DNA from: Pseudomonadota bacterium | GTDB taxonomy: Bacteria; Pseudomonadota; Alphaproteobacteria; Acetobacterales; Acetobacteraceae | Length of the DNA stretch: 16,324 bases | Assembly: GCA_021845835.1 (NCBI GenBank) | Contig: JAJZVE010000024.1 | Coordinates: 1-16,324, forward strand | Direction: 5' to 3' | In this document: positions 7,635-16,324 of the stretch, piece by piece | Layout: every line of letters starts with the position of its first letter | Position numbering within the stretch: the stretch's first letter is position 1 | The notes under the pieces: generated by a model | What the model was told of the DNA's origin: nothing | Database searches by the model: none | What the model saw: the letters and a program-made list of their open reading frames with translations, nothing else | Position numbers and translations under genes: made by a program

Positions 7635-7850
7635 TCAGGGCGCCGTCAGCGCCCCGCCCGCGGCGCCCACCCCGCCGCCGATCAATGCACCGGTGCCGGC
7701 CCCGACCCCCGTCACCGCCCCGATTCCGGCACCCGCGCCCGCGCCGATCGCTCCGCCCGTCACGCCTCGGGTCAGCGGACTTTCGCCGCAGGCCGCGAGG
7801 CCGATGGCCAGGAAGGCAAGCGCGAAGGCGGTGGCCAATCCGCGTCGCAT
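7635..7850 (-). CDS. small glycine-zipper lipoprotein
   Basis: This 71-residue predicted lipoprotein has a basic start (MRRG), a hydrophobic stretch and a lipobox ending in GLAAC, so Cys21 should be lipidated and anchor it in a membrane. The mature part is almost entirely glycine zipper (GVTGGAIGAGAGAGIGAV, then GAGTGALIGGGVGAAGGA), a pattern that packs helices tightly in membranes. Similar short proteins are common in proteobacteria and are mostly of unknown role. The ATG at 7850 is chosen because GAGGAG lies eight bases upstream; a GTG three codons earlier overlaps that ribosome site. The gene points towards amtB and shares a 182-base divergent gap with mreB. The lipoprotein call is strong; the function is unknown. 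Confidence 0.82.
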   Translation of the reverse strand: MRRGLATAFALAFLAIGLAACGESPLTRGVTGGAIGAGAGAGIGAVTGVGAGTGALIGGGVGAAGGALTAP

Positions 7851-7852
7851 GA

Positions 7853-9076
<1,224 letters not shown>

Positions 9077-9137
9077 ATCTCGCGCGGTCCGGCCTGCTGA
9101 GGCAGACTGCGGCGTTCGTTGCGAAGGGTTCGCGCCG

Positions 9138-10007
9138 GTGATCCGGCTTTCCATTCCGGTCCGCCAGGCCCTGGCGAAACTGACGTTGCCGGTGCTGATC
9201 GCGGCGGCGTTCGTGCTGATGCTGCTGGGCAAGGCGGACACGGTGCTGGTGGAGCGCGCGCGCATGGCGCTGGCCGACGGGCTGGCGCCGCTCTATGCCC
9301 TGCTCGCCGAGCCGGTGGGGGCTTTGCGAGGCTCCATCGACGGCATGGCCGAGCTGTTCGCGCTGCATGCCGAGAACGCGCGGCTGCGCGCCGAGAACGA
9401 GCGGCTGCGGCAATGGGAGTCGGTGGCGCTGGCGCTGGACGCCGAAAACGCGGCGCTGAAGGCGAACCTGCACTGGATCCCAGACCCGGCGGCGAGCTTC
9501 GTCACCGCCCGCGTGGTGGCGGATGCCGGCGGCGTGTATGCGCGCGCGGTGCTGCTCTCGACCGGGCCGGGCGCGCATGTCGCCAAGGGCCAGGTGGCGC
9601 TGGACGACCGCGGGCTGGTCGGGCGCGTGACCGAACTCGGCAGCCGCAGCGCCCGCGTCCTGCTGATCACCGACATCAACAGCCGCATCCCGGTGATCCT
9701 GGAAACCAGCCGCGGGCATGCGATCGTCGCCGGCACCAACGGCCCGCGCCCGCGCCTGCTCTACTGGCCGGAGGGCCAGATGCCCGTGGAAGGGGAGCGC
9801 GTGGTGACCAGCGCCGAGGCGAATGCCTTCCCGGCCGGGCTGCCGGTGGGCATGGTGCATGTGGTCGGCCGCAACGCCGTCGAGATCGCGCCGGCGGCGC
9901 GGCTCGACCGGCTGGAGATCGTGCGCATCTTCGACTACGGGCTCAGCGGCATCGCGCCGCCCGACGCCGTGCCGGCGCGGCTGCAGGCCGCGGACCGGCG
10001 GCGCTGA
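9138..10007 (+). CDS. mreC: rod shape-determining protein MreC
   Basis: This 289-residue bitopic membrane protein links MreB and MreD inside the cell to PBP2 in the periplasm. A short cytoplasmic start is followed by one membrane helix (about residues 15-31), a coiled coil (about 66-110, with LHAENARLRAENERLRQWES) and the periplasmic beta domains. Conserved pieces are VLLSTGPGAHVAKGQVALD, GLVGRVTELGSRSARVLLIT and EGERVVTSAEANAFPAGLPV. The C-terminal tail is short and charged (LQAADRRR). The start is GTG at 9138, with GAAGGG upstream. One base separates its stop codon from the mreD start, so translational coupling is likely. Confidence 0.95.
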   Translation: MIRLSIPVRQALAKLTLPVLIAAAFVLMLLGKADTVLVERARMALADGLAPLYALLAEPVGALRGSIDGMAELFALHAENARLRAENERLRQWESVALALDAENAALKANLHWIPDPAASFVTARVVADAGGVYARAVLLSTGPGAHVAKGQVALDDRGLVGRVTELGSRSARVLLITDINSRIPVILETSRGHAIVAGTNGPRPRLLYWPEGQMPVEGERVVTSAEANAFPAGLPVGMVHVVGRNAVEIAPAARLDRLEIVRIFDYGLSGIAPPDAVPARLQAADRRR

Positions 10008-10008
10008 G

Positions 10009-10554
10009 ATGGAGCGGCTGCCCGGCATTCGGCCGCGCGAGAGCCTGGGGCGGCGCCTGGACATGGCGGCGCGCTGGTCCTTCCCGGCCGCCACGACGGC
10101 GTTGCTGCTGCTCGCGGCCGCGACGCCGCTCGGTCTGCCGGGGCAGGCGGAGTTGCAGGCGTCGGTTGCCCTGGCGGGTGTGTTCTTCTGGTCGCTGTTC
10201 CGCCCGGCCGCGATGCTGCCGCTGGTGGTGTTCCTGATCGGGCTGCTGGCTGACCTGCTCGGCTATGCGCCGCCGGGGGTGGGCGTGCTGTCGCTGCTGC
10301 TGGTCCACGGCGTCGCCGTGCGCTGGCGGCGGCTGCTGACCCGGCAGGGCTTCCTGCTGGTCTGGTTCGTGTTCGCAGCGGTCGCGGCGACGGCGGCGGT
10401 GCTGCAATGGGGGCTGACCGCGGTGCTGACCTGGCGGCTGTTGCCGCCCGGCCCGGCGCTGTTGCAGGCGCTGGTCGCTGCCGGCCTCTATCCCGCGCTG
10501 GCGACGCTGCTGACGCGCGCGCATCTGTCGCTCGCCGCGCCGGAAAGCGCATGA
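10009..10554 (+). CDS. mreD: rod shape-determining protein MreD
   Basis: This 181-residue hydrophobic protein has about five membrane helices. It is assigned as MreD from its position between mreC and the PBP2 gene, its size and pieces such as LVVFLIGLLADLLGYAPPG and VGVLSLLLVHGVAVRWRRLL, which match the conserved MreD region with its Asp-containing helix. MreD is the most divergent part of the MreBCD complex, so context carries much of the weight. The ATG at 10009 starts one base after the mreC stop codon. The 3' end overlaps the mrdA start codon in an ATGA arrangement, indicating coupled translation. A longer open frame beginning inside mreC is not preferred. Confidence 0.9.
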   Translation: MERLPGIRPRESLGRRLDMAARWSFPAATTALLLLAAATPLGLPGQAELQASVALAGVFFWSLFRPAAMLPLVVFLIGLLADLLGYAPPGVGVLSLLLVHGVAVRWRRLLTRQGFLLVWFVFAAVAATAAVLQWGLTAVLTWRLLPPGPALLQALVAAGLYPALATLLTRAHLSLAAPESA

Positions 10555-12416
10555 AACGCGAGACCAGGCGCACCGGCGTGTTCACCCGCCGAACCTTGCT
10601 GATCGCCGGCGCGCAGGTGGCGGCGTTCGGCGGGTTGGCGGCGAGGCTTTATCAGGTGCAAGTGGTCGAGGGCGGCAAGTATGCGACGCTCGCCGAGACC
10701 AACCGCGTCAGCGCGCGGCTGATCGCGCCGCCGCGCGGACGGCTGCTCGACCGGATGGGGGCGCCGGTGGCCAACAACCGGCAGAACTGGCGCGCCTTGC
10801 TGGTCGCCGAGCAGGCGCAGGACGTGGGCGCCACGCTGGACGCCTTTTCGCGCATCGTGCCGTTGGCCGACCATGAGCGTGCGCGGATCGAACGCGACGT
10901 GCGCCGACATCGCCGCTTCATCCCCGTGACCGTGCGCGAATTCCTGGAATGGGAGGAGATGGCGCGGCTGGAGGTCAACGCGCCCGACCTGCCCGGCATC
11001 CTGATCGACCTCGGCACCACGCGCCAGTATCCGCTCGGGCCGGCGCTGGCGCATGTGGTGGGCTACGTCGCACCGCCGGGCGAAGCGGACATGGGCGAAG
11101 AACCGATGCTTGCCCTGCCCGGCATCCGCGTCGGTCGCGCCGGGCTGGAAAAGCATCACGAGCTGGCCCTGCGCGGCCGCGCCGGTGCGGTGCAGATCGA
11201 GGTGAACGCGGTCGGCCGCGCGATCCGCGAGCTGGTGCGCCAGGACGGCGTGCCGGGCGACGACATCACGCTCACCATCGACGCCGGATTGCAGCAGCAG
11301 GTGATCGGCCATCTTGGCGAGGAGAGCGCGAGCGCGGTCGTGCTCGACGCCCGCAACGGCGAAGTGCTGGCGATGGCGACCAACCCGTCCTTCGACCCGA
11401 GCCTGTTCGACTCCGGGGTTTCGCAGGCGCAGTGGGTCGAATGGACCAACAACCGCCGCGCGCCGCTGATCAACAAGGCGGTCGCCGGCCTCTACGCACC
11501 CGGCTCGACGTTCAAGATGGTGGTGGCGCTGGCCGGGCTGGAGGCGAAGGCGATCACCCCCACGGACCGCATCAACTGTCCCGGCTATCTCGACCTGGGC
11601 GACACGCGCTTCCATTGCTGGCGCAAGGGCGGCCACGGCGTGCTCGAACTGCGCGGCGGGCTGAAGAATTCCTGCGACGTGTTCTTCTACGAGGTGGCGC
11701 GCCGCACCGGCATCGACCACATCGCCGCGATGGCGAAGCGCTTCGGCCTCGGCGTCAGGCTCGATATCGAGCTGCCGGGCGCGCGAGCCGGGTTCGTGCC
11801 GACGCGCGAGTGGCGCATCGCGCAGGGCAAGCCGTGGAATCTCGGCGATACCGTCGTGCATGGCATCGGCCAGGGCTTCCTGCAGCTCACGCCGCTGTCG
11901 CTGGCGACCATGGCGGCGCGCATCGCGACCGGGCGGGCGGTCGAGCCGCATCTGACGCGCGCGATCGGCGGCGTGGCGCAACCGGGACGGGACGTTGGCG
12001 AGTGGCCCACGCTCGGCCTGCCCGAGCGCGAGCTGCATGCGGTGCGCGAGGGCATGTGGGCGGTGGTCAACGAGCGCGACGGCACCGCGCCGATCGCCAG
12101 GCTCGCTTTCCCGAACATCCAGATGGCCGGCAAGACCGGATCGTCGCAGGTGCGGCGGGTGTCGCGCGAGCAGCGCGAGCACGGCTTCAAGTCCGAGAAC
12201 CTGCCGTGGGAGTTCCGGCCGCACGCGCTGTTCGTGGCGTTCGCGCCCTATGACGCGCCGCGCTACGCGCTGGCGGTGGTCGTGGAACATGGCAATGCGG
12301 GTGCTGCGATGGCGGCGCCGATCGCGCGCGACATCATGACCGACGTGCTGAACCGCGATCCCGCGGCACCCGGCGAAGCGCCGCCGCAGCGGGTAGCGGG
12401 GGGCAGTGCGGCATGA
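10551..12416 (+). CDS. mrdA: penicillin-binding protein 2, elongasome transpeptidase
   Basis: This 621-residue class B penicillin-binding protein crosslinks peptidoglycan during side-wall elongation, working with RodA. One N-terminal membrane anchor lies near residues 17-35 and is followed by the dimerisation region (APPRGRLLDRMGAPVANN) and the transpeptidase domain. The catalytic serine is Ser319 in the STFK motif (Lys322). The second motif is SCD at 374-376, matching the SxD seen in PBP2 proteins. The third is KTGS at 528-531, followed by SQVRRVS, where KTGT is commoner. The ATG at 10551 overlaps the mreD stop codon (ATGA), and the stop codon overlaps the rodA start in the same way, so synthesis of the three membrane proteins is probably coupled. 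The PBP2 assignment, rather than PBP3, is fixed by the neighbours. Confidence 0.96.
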   Translation: MKRETRRTGVFTRRTLLIAGAQVAAFGGLAARLYQVQVVEGGKYATLAETNRVSARLIAPPRGRLLDRMGAPVANNRQNWRALLVAEQAQDVGATLDAFSRIVPLADHERARIERDVRRHRRFIPVTVREFLEWEEMARLEVNAPDLPGILIDLGTTRQYPLGPALAHVVGYVAPPGEADMGEEPMLALPGIRVGRAGLEKHHELALRGRAGAVQIEVNAVGRAIRELVRQDGVPGDDITLTIDAGLQQQVIGHLGEESASAVVLDARNGEVLAMATNPSFDPSLFDSGVSQAQWVEWTNNRRAPLINKAVAGLYAPGSTFKMVVALAGLEAKAITPTDRINCPGYLDLGDTRFHCWRKGGHGVLELRGGLKNSCDVFFYEVARRTGIDHIAAMAKRFGLGVRLDIELPGARAGFVPTREWRIAQGKPWNLGDTVVHGIGQGFLQLTPLSLATMAARIATGRAVEPHLTRAIGGVAQPGRDVGEWPTLGLPERELHAVREGMWAVVNERDGTAPIARLAFPNIQMAGKTGSSQVRRVSREQREHGFKSENLPWEFRPHALFVAFAPYDAPRYALAVVVEHGNAGAAMAAPIARDIMTDVLNRDPAAPGEAPPQRVAGGSAA

Positions 12417-13555
12417 GCGTGCTGGAACGCCGGCTGATCCGCGAGACCTCGTTCGGCCTGACCGCAAAGGTGTGGCAGGTGAACTGGCTGTTCGTGCTGT
12501 TGCTGTGCGCGCTCGCGGCGGTCGGCTATGTCGCGCTGTATTCCGCCGGCGGCGGGCCGGAGCCGTATGCCTCCCGCCACGCCCTGCGCTTCGCCTTCGG
12601 GCTGACGCTGATGCTCGGCATCGCGCTCGTGGACATCCGCTTCATCGCCCGCCTGTCCTGGCCGGCCTATGCGCTCGGCGTCGCGCTGCTGCTGCTGGTC
12701 GCCGGCATGGGGCATGTCGGCAAGGGCGCGCAGCGCTGGATCGAGATCGGCGGCATGCAGTGGCAGCCGAGCGAGTTCATGAAGCTTGCGCTGGTGCTGG
12801 CGCTCGCCTCCTGGTTCCGCAATGCGTCGTGGGAGCGCATGGGCAACGTGCTGTTCCTGATCCCGCCGGCGCTCGCGGTGCTGGTGCCGGTGGCGCTGAT
12901 CCTGAAGGAGCCGAATCTCGGCACCGCCGTCATCACTGCCGTGGTCGGCGGCAGCATCTTCCTCGCCGCCGGGCTGCGCTGGTGGAAGCTCGGGCTGGTC
13001 GCTGCCGCGGTCGGCGGGGCGGCGCCGATCGCCTACGGCCGTCTGCACGACTACCAGCGCGCGCGCATCACCACCTTCCTCGATCCCGCAAGCGACCCGC
13101 TCGGCGCCGGCTACAACATCATCCAGTCGAAGATTGCGCTCGGTTCGGGCGGAACGTGGGGCAAGGGGTTCATGCAGGGCACGCAGAACCACCTGAACTT
13201 CCTGCCCGAGAAGCAGACCGATTTCGTGTTTACCATCATCGCGGAGGAGTTCGGCCTGGTCGGCAGCCTCGCCGTGCTGGCCCTGCTGGCGCTGATCGTG
13301 CTCGCCGGCATGGCGATGGCGCTGCGCTGCCGCAATCCGTACGGGCGGCTGGTCGCGCTTGGCATCTCGGTCAATTTCTTCATGTATGTGTTTGTGAACG
13401 TCGCGATGGTGATGGGCGCCATCCCGGTGGGCGGCGTGCCGCTGCCGCTGGTGTCGCACGGCGGCTCGGCGATGATCATGGTGATGATCGGCTTCGGCGT
13501 GCTGATGTCGGCCTATGTCCATCGCGACGCCGAACCCGGCGACGAGGACGCCTGA
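12413..13555 (+). CDS. rodA: peptidoglycan glycosyltransferase RodA (SEDS family)
   Basis: This 380-residue SEDS protein polymerises lipid II into glycan strands in complex with PBP2. About ten membrane helices can be seen. Conserved pieces are KGAQRWIEIGGMQWQPSEFM, LKEPNLGTAVI, the large loop with GAGYNIIQSKIALGSGGTWG and NFLPEKQTDFVFTIIAEEFG, and the C-terminal GGVPLPLVSHGGSAMI. Asp270 in the QTDF motif is the catalytically essential aspartate of the family. The ATG at 12413 overlaps the mrdA stop codon by the ATGA arrangement. The gene ends seven bases before the stop codon of the converging histidine kinase gene, leaving almost no room for a separate terminator. Confidence 0.97.
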   Translation: MSVLERRLIRETSFGLTAKVWQVNWLFVLLLCALAAVGYVALYSAGGGPEPYASRHALRFAFGLTLMLGIALVDIRFIARLSWPAYALGVALLLLVAGMGHVGKGAQRWIEIGGMQWQPSEFMKLALVLALASWFRNASWERMGNVLFLIPPALAVLVPVALILKEPNLGTAVITAVVGGSIFLAAGLRWWKLGLVAAAVGGAAPIAYGRLHDYQRARITTFLDPASDPLGAGYNIIQSKIALGSGGTWGKGFMQGTQNHLNFLPEKQTDFVFTIIAEEFGLVGSLAVLALLALIVLAGMAMALRCRNPYGRLVALGISVNFFMYVFVNVAMVMGAIPVGGVPLPLVSHGGSAMIMVMIGFGVLMSAYVHRDAEPGDEDA

Positions 13556-13562
13556 GGCGGCG

Positions 13563-15026
13563 TCAGCCGCGCAGTTCCACGGGCCGTGCCGCCCCTTCCG
13601 TGCGGGCGGCGGGTGGGCGGGCGCGTGGCAGCGTCAGCCGGAAACGGGTGCCGGAAGCGGCGGTTTCGAGCAGACTTACCTCGCCATCGTGGGCGCGCAT
13701 CAGGTCATGCACGATCGCCAGGCCAAGGCCGGTGCTGCCCGGCCGGCCGCCGGTCACGAAGGGGTGGAACAGGGCTGCCTGCACCGGCGCCGGCAGGCCA
13801 GGGCCGTCGTCGGCCACCGTGATCGCCACGCTGGCGCCGTCCTCCTCGGCGGCCACATGCACATGGCGCGCCTGCGCTTCCCCGGCATTGCGCAGCAGGT
13901 TGGCGAATACGCGCACGATGCTGTCGTGGTTGGCGTCGATCTCCAGTGCCTGCGGTACGGCATTCTCGACGGCGAGATCGGGACAGACGGCATGGGTCTG
14001 CTCCGCCGCCTCGGCGACCGCAGGCCGCAGCGCCATGCGCTGGCGCAGCGGCGTGACCGGGACCTCGCGCGCGAACTCCACGGTGCGGCGCACCAGATCA
14101 GTCGCCCGCTCGACCGCGCGTACCAGCGTGTCGCCGGCGCGCTTGATCGAGGGTTCCTGGCTCATCTGCAGCCGCTCGGCGGTCAGCAGCGCCGGCGAGA
14201 GGATGCCGCGCAGGTCGTGGCTGATCCTGGCGACCGCGGTGCCGAGCGCGGCAAGGCGTGCGTTGCGCCACAGTGCCGTGCGCAGTTCCCGTTGCATGGC
14301 CGCGACTTCCCGCCCGGCCACGGCGATCTCGTCACCGTGCGCCCCGCCTGGATCGAAGGCGGCGGCGCGCTCGGGATCGGCACGGAAGCTGGCGATGCTC
14401 TCGGTCAGCCGGTGCAGCGGGCGCACCAACAGCAGCATCAGCGCGCCGTACAGCAGCACCGCGGCGACGGCGGCGACGATCAGCGAGACCGCGCCGATGC
14501 GGCGCGCGTAGGCCGCGAGGAAACCATCAAGGTCGCGGCGATGCACGCGCACGCTGACGCGGGCACCGTCGCGCAACGGGCTCGGCCCCTGCACGTCGAG
14601 CAGCCGGTCGTCGGTCCGGAACAGGCCGCCGATCGCATCGCCGAGCGCCGCCGGCATCGTGTCGTCCGCGAGATCGAGGCGGGCGGCGTTGTCGGGGCTG
14701 ACATCCGGCCCGGCCAGCCGCATCGTCGCCCCCGGTGCCGCCAGTGTGACCGCCTCGACGCCGGCGAGTCGCAGCAGGTCGGCCCCGGCGCTGTCCTGCG
14801 CCGCACCGGCGCTGGCTGACAGCGCCGCCAACTGCCCTTCGCGCAGCCGCCGTTCCAGCCAGTCGCGACGGGCACCGGCGAGCGAGGGCAGGAAGAACAG
14901 GGCCTCGACGATCAGCACCGCCGCCGCCACGAGCCAAACCAGCCGGCGCGACAGCCGGCGCGGAGCGGCTTCGCGCGGGGCGTGATCAGAGGGCCGCGGA
15001 GAGCGGGTGTCGTCAACGGCGGACAT
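13563..15026 (-). CDS. orphan membrane sensor histidine kinase
   Basis: This 487-residue two-component sensor kinase has a membrane helix at about residues 29-46, a periplasmic sensing region of about 130 residues that I do not recognise, and a second helix at about 180-201. A HAMP-like linker then starts with VRPLHRLTESIASF. The phospho-acceptor His270 lies in ARISHDLRGILSPALL. The ATP-binding domain shows the N box FANLLRNAGEA (376-380 core), the DDGPGLP box at 406-412, LFHPFVTGG and the GSTGLGLAIV glycine box near 430-439. The ATG at 15026 is chosen because AAGG lies eight bases upstream and a basic N-terminus follows; in-frame starts further upstream would run into the rpmH promoter. No response regulator gene is adjacent, so partner and signal are unknown. 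It is convergent with rodA and divergent from rpmH. Confidence 0.92.
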   Translation of the reverse strand: MSAVDDTRSPRPSDHAPREAAPRRLSRRLVWLVAAAVLIVEALFFLPSLAGARRDWLERRLREGQLAALSASAGAAQDSAGADLLRLAGVEAVTLAAPGATMRLAGPDVSPDNAARLDLADDTMPAALGDAIGGLFRTDDRLLDVQGPSPLRDGARVSVRVHRRDLDGFLAAYARRIGAVSLIVAAVAAVLLYGALMLLLVRPLHRLTESIASFRADPERAAAFDPGGAHGDEIAVAGREVAAMQRELRTALWRNARLAALGTAVARISHDLRGILSPALLTAERLQMSQEPSIKRAGDTLVRAVERATDLVRRTVEFAREVPVTPLRQRMALRPAVAEAAEQTHAVCPDLAVENAVPQALEIDANHDSIVRVFANLLRNAGEAQARHVHVAAEEDGASVAITVADDGPGLPAPVQAALFHPFVTGGRPGSTGLGLAIVHDLMRAHDGEVSLLETAASGTRFRLTLPRARPPAARTEGAARPVELRG

Positions 15027-15102
15027 TGGCGGGCCTTCTAACAGCCACGACATGCGGGCGCATTTAAATCCTGTCATCACCGGAGATGGGAAGGCGGCGA
15101 CA

Positions 15103-15132
15103 TTGACGCGGGCGGGACGCCACTCGTATAAG
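15103..15132 (+). promoter_or_regulatory. sigma-70-type promoter candidate for rpmH-rnpA-yidD-yidC
   Basis: TTGACG (15103-15108) and TATAAG (15127-15132), separated by 18 bases, are each one mismatch from the consensus -35 and -10 boxes, unusually good for such GC-rich DNA. Transcription would start near 15139, leaving a leader of about 80 bases before rpmH. A 7-bp stem (15134-15140 with 15149-15155) could form around that start. Strong promoters are expected for ribosomal protein L34. The element lies in the divergent gap between the sensor kinase gene and rpmH. Confidence 0.65.
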
Positions 15133-15217
15133 CCGCGGCCTGCAGCGGGGCCGCGACGGCGACCCTGCGTGCGCGCCTGTTCGCCGCGCGCCAAACCATC
15201 CCGATCGGAGAGACGAC

Positions 15218-15352
15218 GTGAAGCGCACTTATCAACCGTCGAAGCTGGTCCGCAAGCACCGGCATGGGTTTCGCGCCCGCATGGCGACCGTCGGTGGCCG
15301 CAAGGTGCTGGCCAACCGTCGTGCCAAGGGCCGCAAGCGCCTGTCGGCCTGA
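15218..15352 (+). CDS. rpmH: 50S ribosomal protein L34
   Basis: This very short gene encodes 44 residues, the normal length for bL34, a basic protein of the large ribosomal subunit. It reads [18 protein letters not shown], then [17 protein letters not shown] and a lysine/arginine-rich end (AKGRKRLSA), nearly the family consensus throughout. The start is GTG at 15218 (read as Met), preceded by GGAGAG; no ATG start is available. It is followed after 24 bases by rnpA, the conserved arrangement in most bacteria. Confidence 0.97.
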   Translation: MKRTYQPSKLVRKHRHGFRARMATVGGRKVLANRRAKGRKRLSA

Positions 15353-15376
15353 TCGGGCGCAGACCGGCTTCGTGCG

Positions 15377-15721
15377 ATGGTGCCGGCGCCGCAGCGCCTC
15401 AAGCGCCGTGCCGACTTCCTGCGCGCCGCCGGCTCCGGCCGCAAGGCGGTACAGCCCGGCCTTGTGCTGCAGGTGCGCGCCCGCGACGACGGCGGGCCGG
15501 CGCGGGTGGGGTTCACCGTGACCAGGAAAGTCGGCAACGCCGTCGTGCGCAACCGCACGCGCCGGCGCCTCAAGGAGGCGGCGCGGCTGGTGCTGCGCCA
15601 GCAGTCGGTGGCCGGAGTTGATCTGGTTCTGATCGGGCGCGAGGGCACGCGCGCGCGGCCGTTCGCGGCGCTGCTCGACGACCTGCGGCGGGCGCTGGCC
15701 CGCGCGGGCGTGGCGGCATGA
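15377..15721 (+). CDS. rnpA: ribonuclease P protein component
   Basis: This 114-residue basic protein binds the RNase P catalytic RNA and helps it remove 5' leaders from tRNA precursors. The N-terminal QRLKRRADFLRA and VGFTVTRKVGNAVVRNRTRR, containing the conserved RNR motif (residues 58-67 region), are diagnostic, as is LVLIGREGTRARPFAAL towards the end. The ATG at 15377 begins just before the conserved LKRRADF region. The stop codon overlaps the yidD start codon (ATGA), so translation is probably coupled. Confidence 0.96.
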   Translation: MVPAPQRLKRRADFLRAAGSGRKAVQPGLVLQVRARDDGGPARVGFTVTRKVGNAVVRNRTRRRLKEAARLVLRQQSVAGVDLVLIGREGTRARPFAALLDDLRRALARAGVAA

Positions 15722-15972
15722 GCCCGGCCGCCGCCATTCTTGCCGGCGCGGTGCGCGCCTACCAGTTGACGGTGCGCCCGCTGATCGGCGCGCATTGCCG
15801 CTTCGAGCCGAGTTGCAGCCATTATGCCATCGCGGCGTTGCGCATGCATGGCGCGGGCCGCGGCAGCCTGCTCGCGGCGCGGCGCGTGCTGCGCTGCAAT
15901 CCCTGGACCGCGGGCGGCTACGACCCGGTTCCCCCCCTCGCACATGGCCCGCACGGCCGGACGGCACCCTAG
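15718..15972 (+). CDS. yidD: membrane protein insertion efficiency factor YidD
   Basis: This 84-residue protein has the family signatures YQLTVRPLIGAHCRFEPSCS, HYAIAALRMHG and RRVLRCNPWTAGGYDPVP, with the three conserved cysteines. YidD is a small membrane-associated protein that assists YidC-dependent insertion of inner-membrane proteins. It starts inside the rnpA stop codon, and its own TAG stop is followed immediately, with no gap, by the yidC start codon, so the three genes form one tightly packed unit. Confidence 0.96.
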   Translation: MSPAAAILAGAVRAYQLTVRPLIGAHCRFEPSCSHYAIAALRMHGAGRGSLLAARRVLRCNPWTAGGYDPVPPLAHGPHGRTAP

Positions 15973-16324
15973 ATGGACCAGAAGCGGCTTCTCCTCGCGA
16001 TCGCGCTCTCGGTGGCGATCCTGTTCGTCTTCCAGGCGCTGATGCCGCGCCCGCCGCACCGCGCCCTGCCGCCCGTCCCGGCGCAGCAGACCGAGTCCGC
16101 CACGCCGGCAACCGCGCCGAAGCCCGCTGACACGCTGGGCGCGGCGACGCAGGACGCCGGCGTGGTGGCGGCCGCGTCGGTGCCGCGGCTGGCGATCGAC
16201 GCACCGCGCGTCAGCGGCAGCATCAGCCTGCTCGGCGCCCGCTTCGACGACCTGGTGCTCAACGACTACCACGAAACCATCGCCAAAACCTCGCCGCTGG
16301 TCCGGCTGCTGGAGGCGCCGCGCG
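15973..16324 (+). CDS. yidC: membrane protein insertase YidC, N-terminal part (3' end outside window)
   Basis: About 117 codons of YidC are present and the frame is open at the window end. YidC inserts and folds inner-membrane proteins, with or without SecYEG. The start MDQKRLLLAIALSVAILFVF is the classic N-terminal membrane helix of Gram-negative YidC. It is followed by a Pro/Ala-rich linker and the beginning of the periplasmic P1 domain (GSISLLGARFDDLVLNDYHE). The ATG at 15973 directly abuts the yidD stop codon. Length, N-terminus and the rpmH-rnpA-yidD order make the call firm although the insertase core lies outside the window. Confidence 0.95.
   Translation, partial: MDQKRLLLAIALSVAILFVFQALMPRPPHRALPPVPAQQTESATPATAPKPADTLGAATQDAGVVAAASVPRLAIDAPRVSGSISLLGARFDDLVLNDYHETIAKTSPLVRLLEAPR

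Noticed and set aside
10488..12467. A very long (about 659-codon) minus-strand frame opposite mrdA.
   Set aside because: It is antisense to a fully recognisable PBP2 gene; such frames are expected in GC-rich DNA and the product (His/Arg/Ala-rich) has no domain.
13588..13610. A GCCGCCC...GGGCGGC hairpin just downstream of rodA.
   Set aside because: It has only seven pairs, a nine-base loop and no T run, and lies inside the kinase coding region; it may be chance in GC-rich sequence.
12406..14511. A 701-codon plus-strand frame spanning rodA and the kinase gene.
   Set aside because: It is out of frame with rodA, antisense to the kinase, and its translation is low-complexity.
15027..15194. Upstream in-frame starts for the histidine kinase.
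   Set aside because: They would extend across the divergent rpmH promoter, and the added residues look like translated control sequence.

Overview
The window comes from a very GC-rich bacterial chromosome. It is most likely an alphaproteobacterium, and my best guess is the Rhodospirillales/Acetobacteraceae, judged from protein resemblance and gene order rather than a database search. The organism makes ubiquinone, is rod-shaped or elongating (mreB, mreC, mreD, PBP2 and RodA together) and controls ammonium uptake through a PII protein.

Layout. 1-1997: the 3' part of a FlaA1/CapD-type nucleotide-sugar 4,6-dehydratase and a complete DegT-type sugar aminotransferase, the end of a surface-polysaccharide or amino-sugar operon. 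1998-2700: a decayed stretch with a short frame-broken reading frame and, on the minus strand, a remnant of a UdgX-type uracil-DNA glycosylase lacking its N-terminal active-site segment and its C-terminus. 2601-4377: a PRC-barrel exported protein with an uncertain start, then an MFS transporter. 4343-5557 (minus): a UbiH/COQ6-type ubiquinone hydroxylase whose 3' end overlaps the MFS gene. 5558-5769: a divergent control region with a good sigma-54 promoter candidate and an inverted repeat. 5770-7564: glnK-amtB, closed by a strong hairpin. 7635-7850 (minus): a small glycine-zipper lipoprotein. 8033-13555: mreB, then mreC-mreD-mrdA-rodA with ATGA overlaps, the lateral cell-wall elongation module. 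13563-15026 (minus): an orphan membrane sensor histidine kinase. 15103-16324: a sigma-70 promoter candidate and rpmH-rnpA-yidD-yidC (yidC cut by the window end).

How the genes work together. GlnK senses nitrogen and energy status and plugs the AmtB channel. The sigma-54 promoter implies NtrC-dependent induction under nitrogen limitation. MreB filaments, MreC/MreD, the transpeptidase PBP2 and the glycosyltransferase RodA form the elongasome. The ribosomal protein L34, RNase P protein, YidD and YidC genes form the classic conserved cluster linking RNA maturation and membrane-protein insertion.

Most of the window is ordinary core genome, and I see no convincing new defence, mobile or RNA system. 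The parts most worth a second look are the decayed locus at 2000-2700, the glnK control region, the orphan kinase facing the rpmH operon, and the short palindromes between the lipoprotein and mreB.
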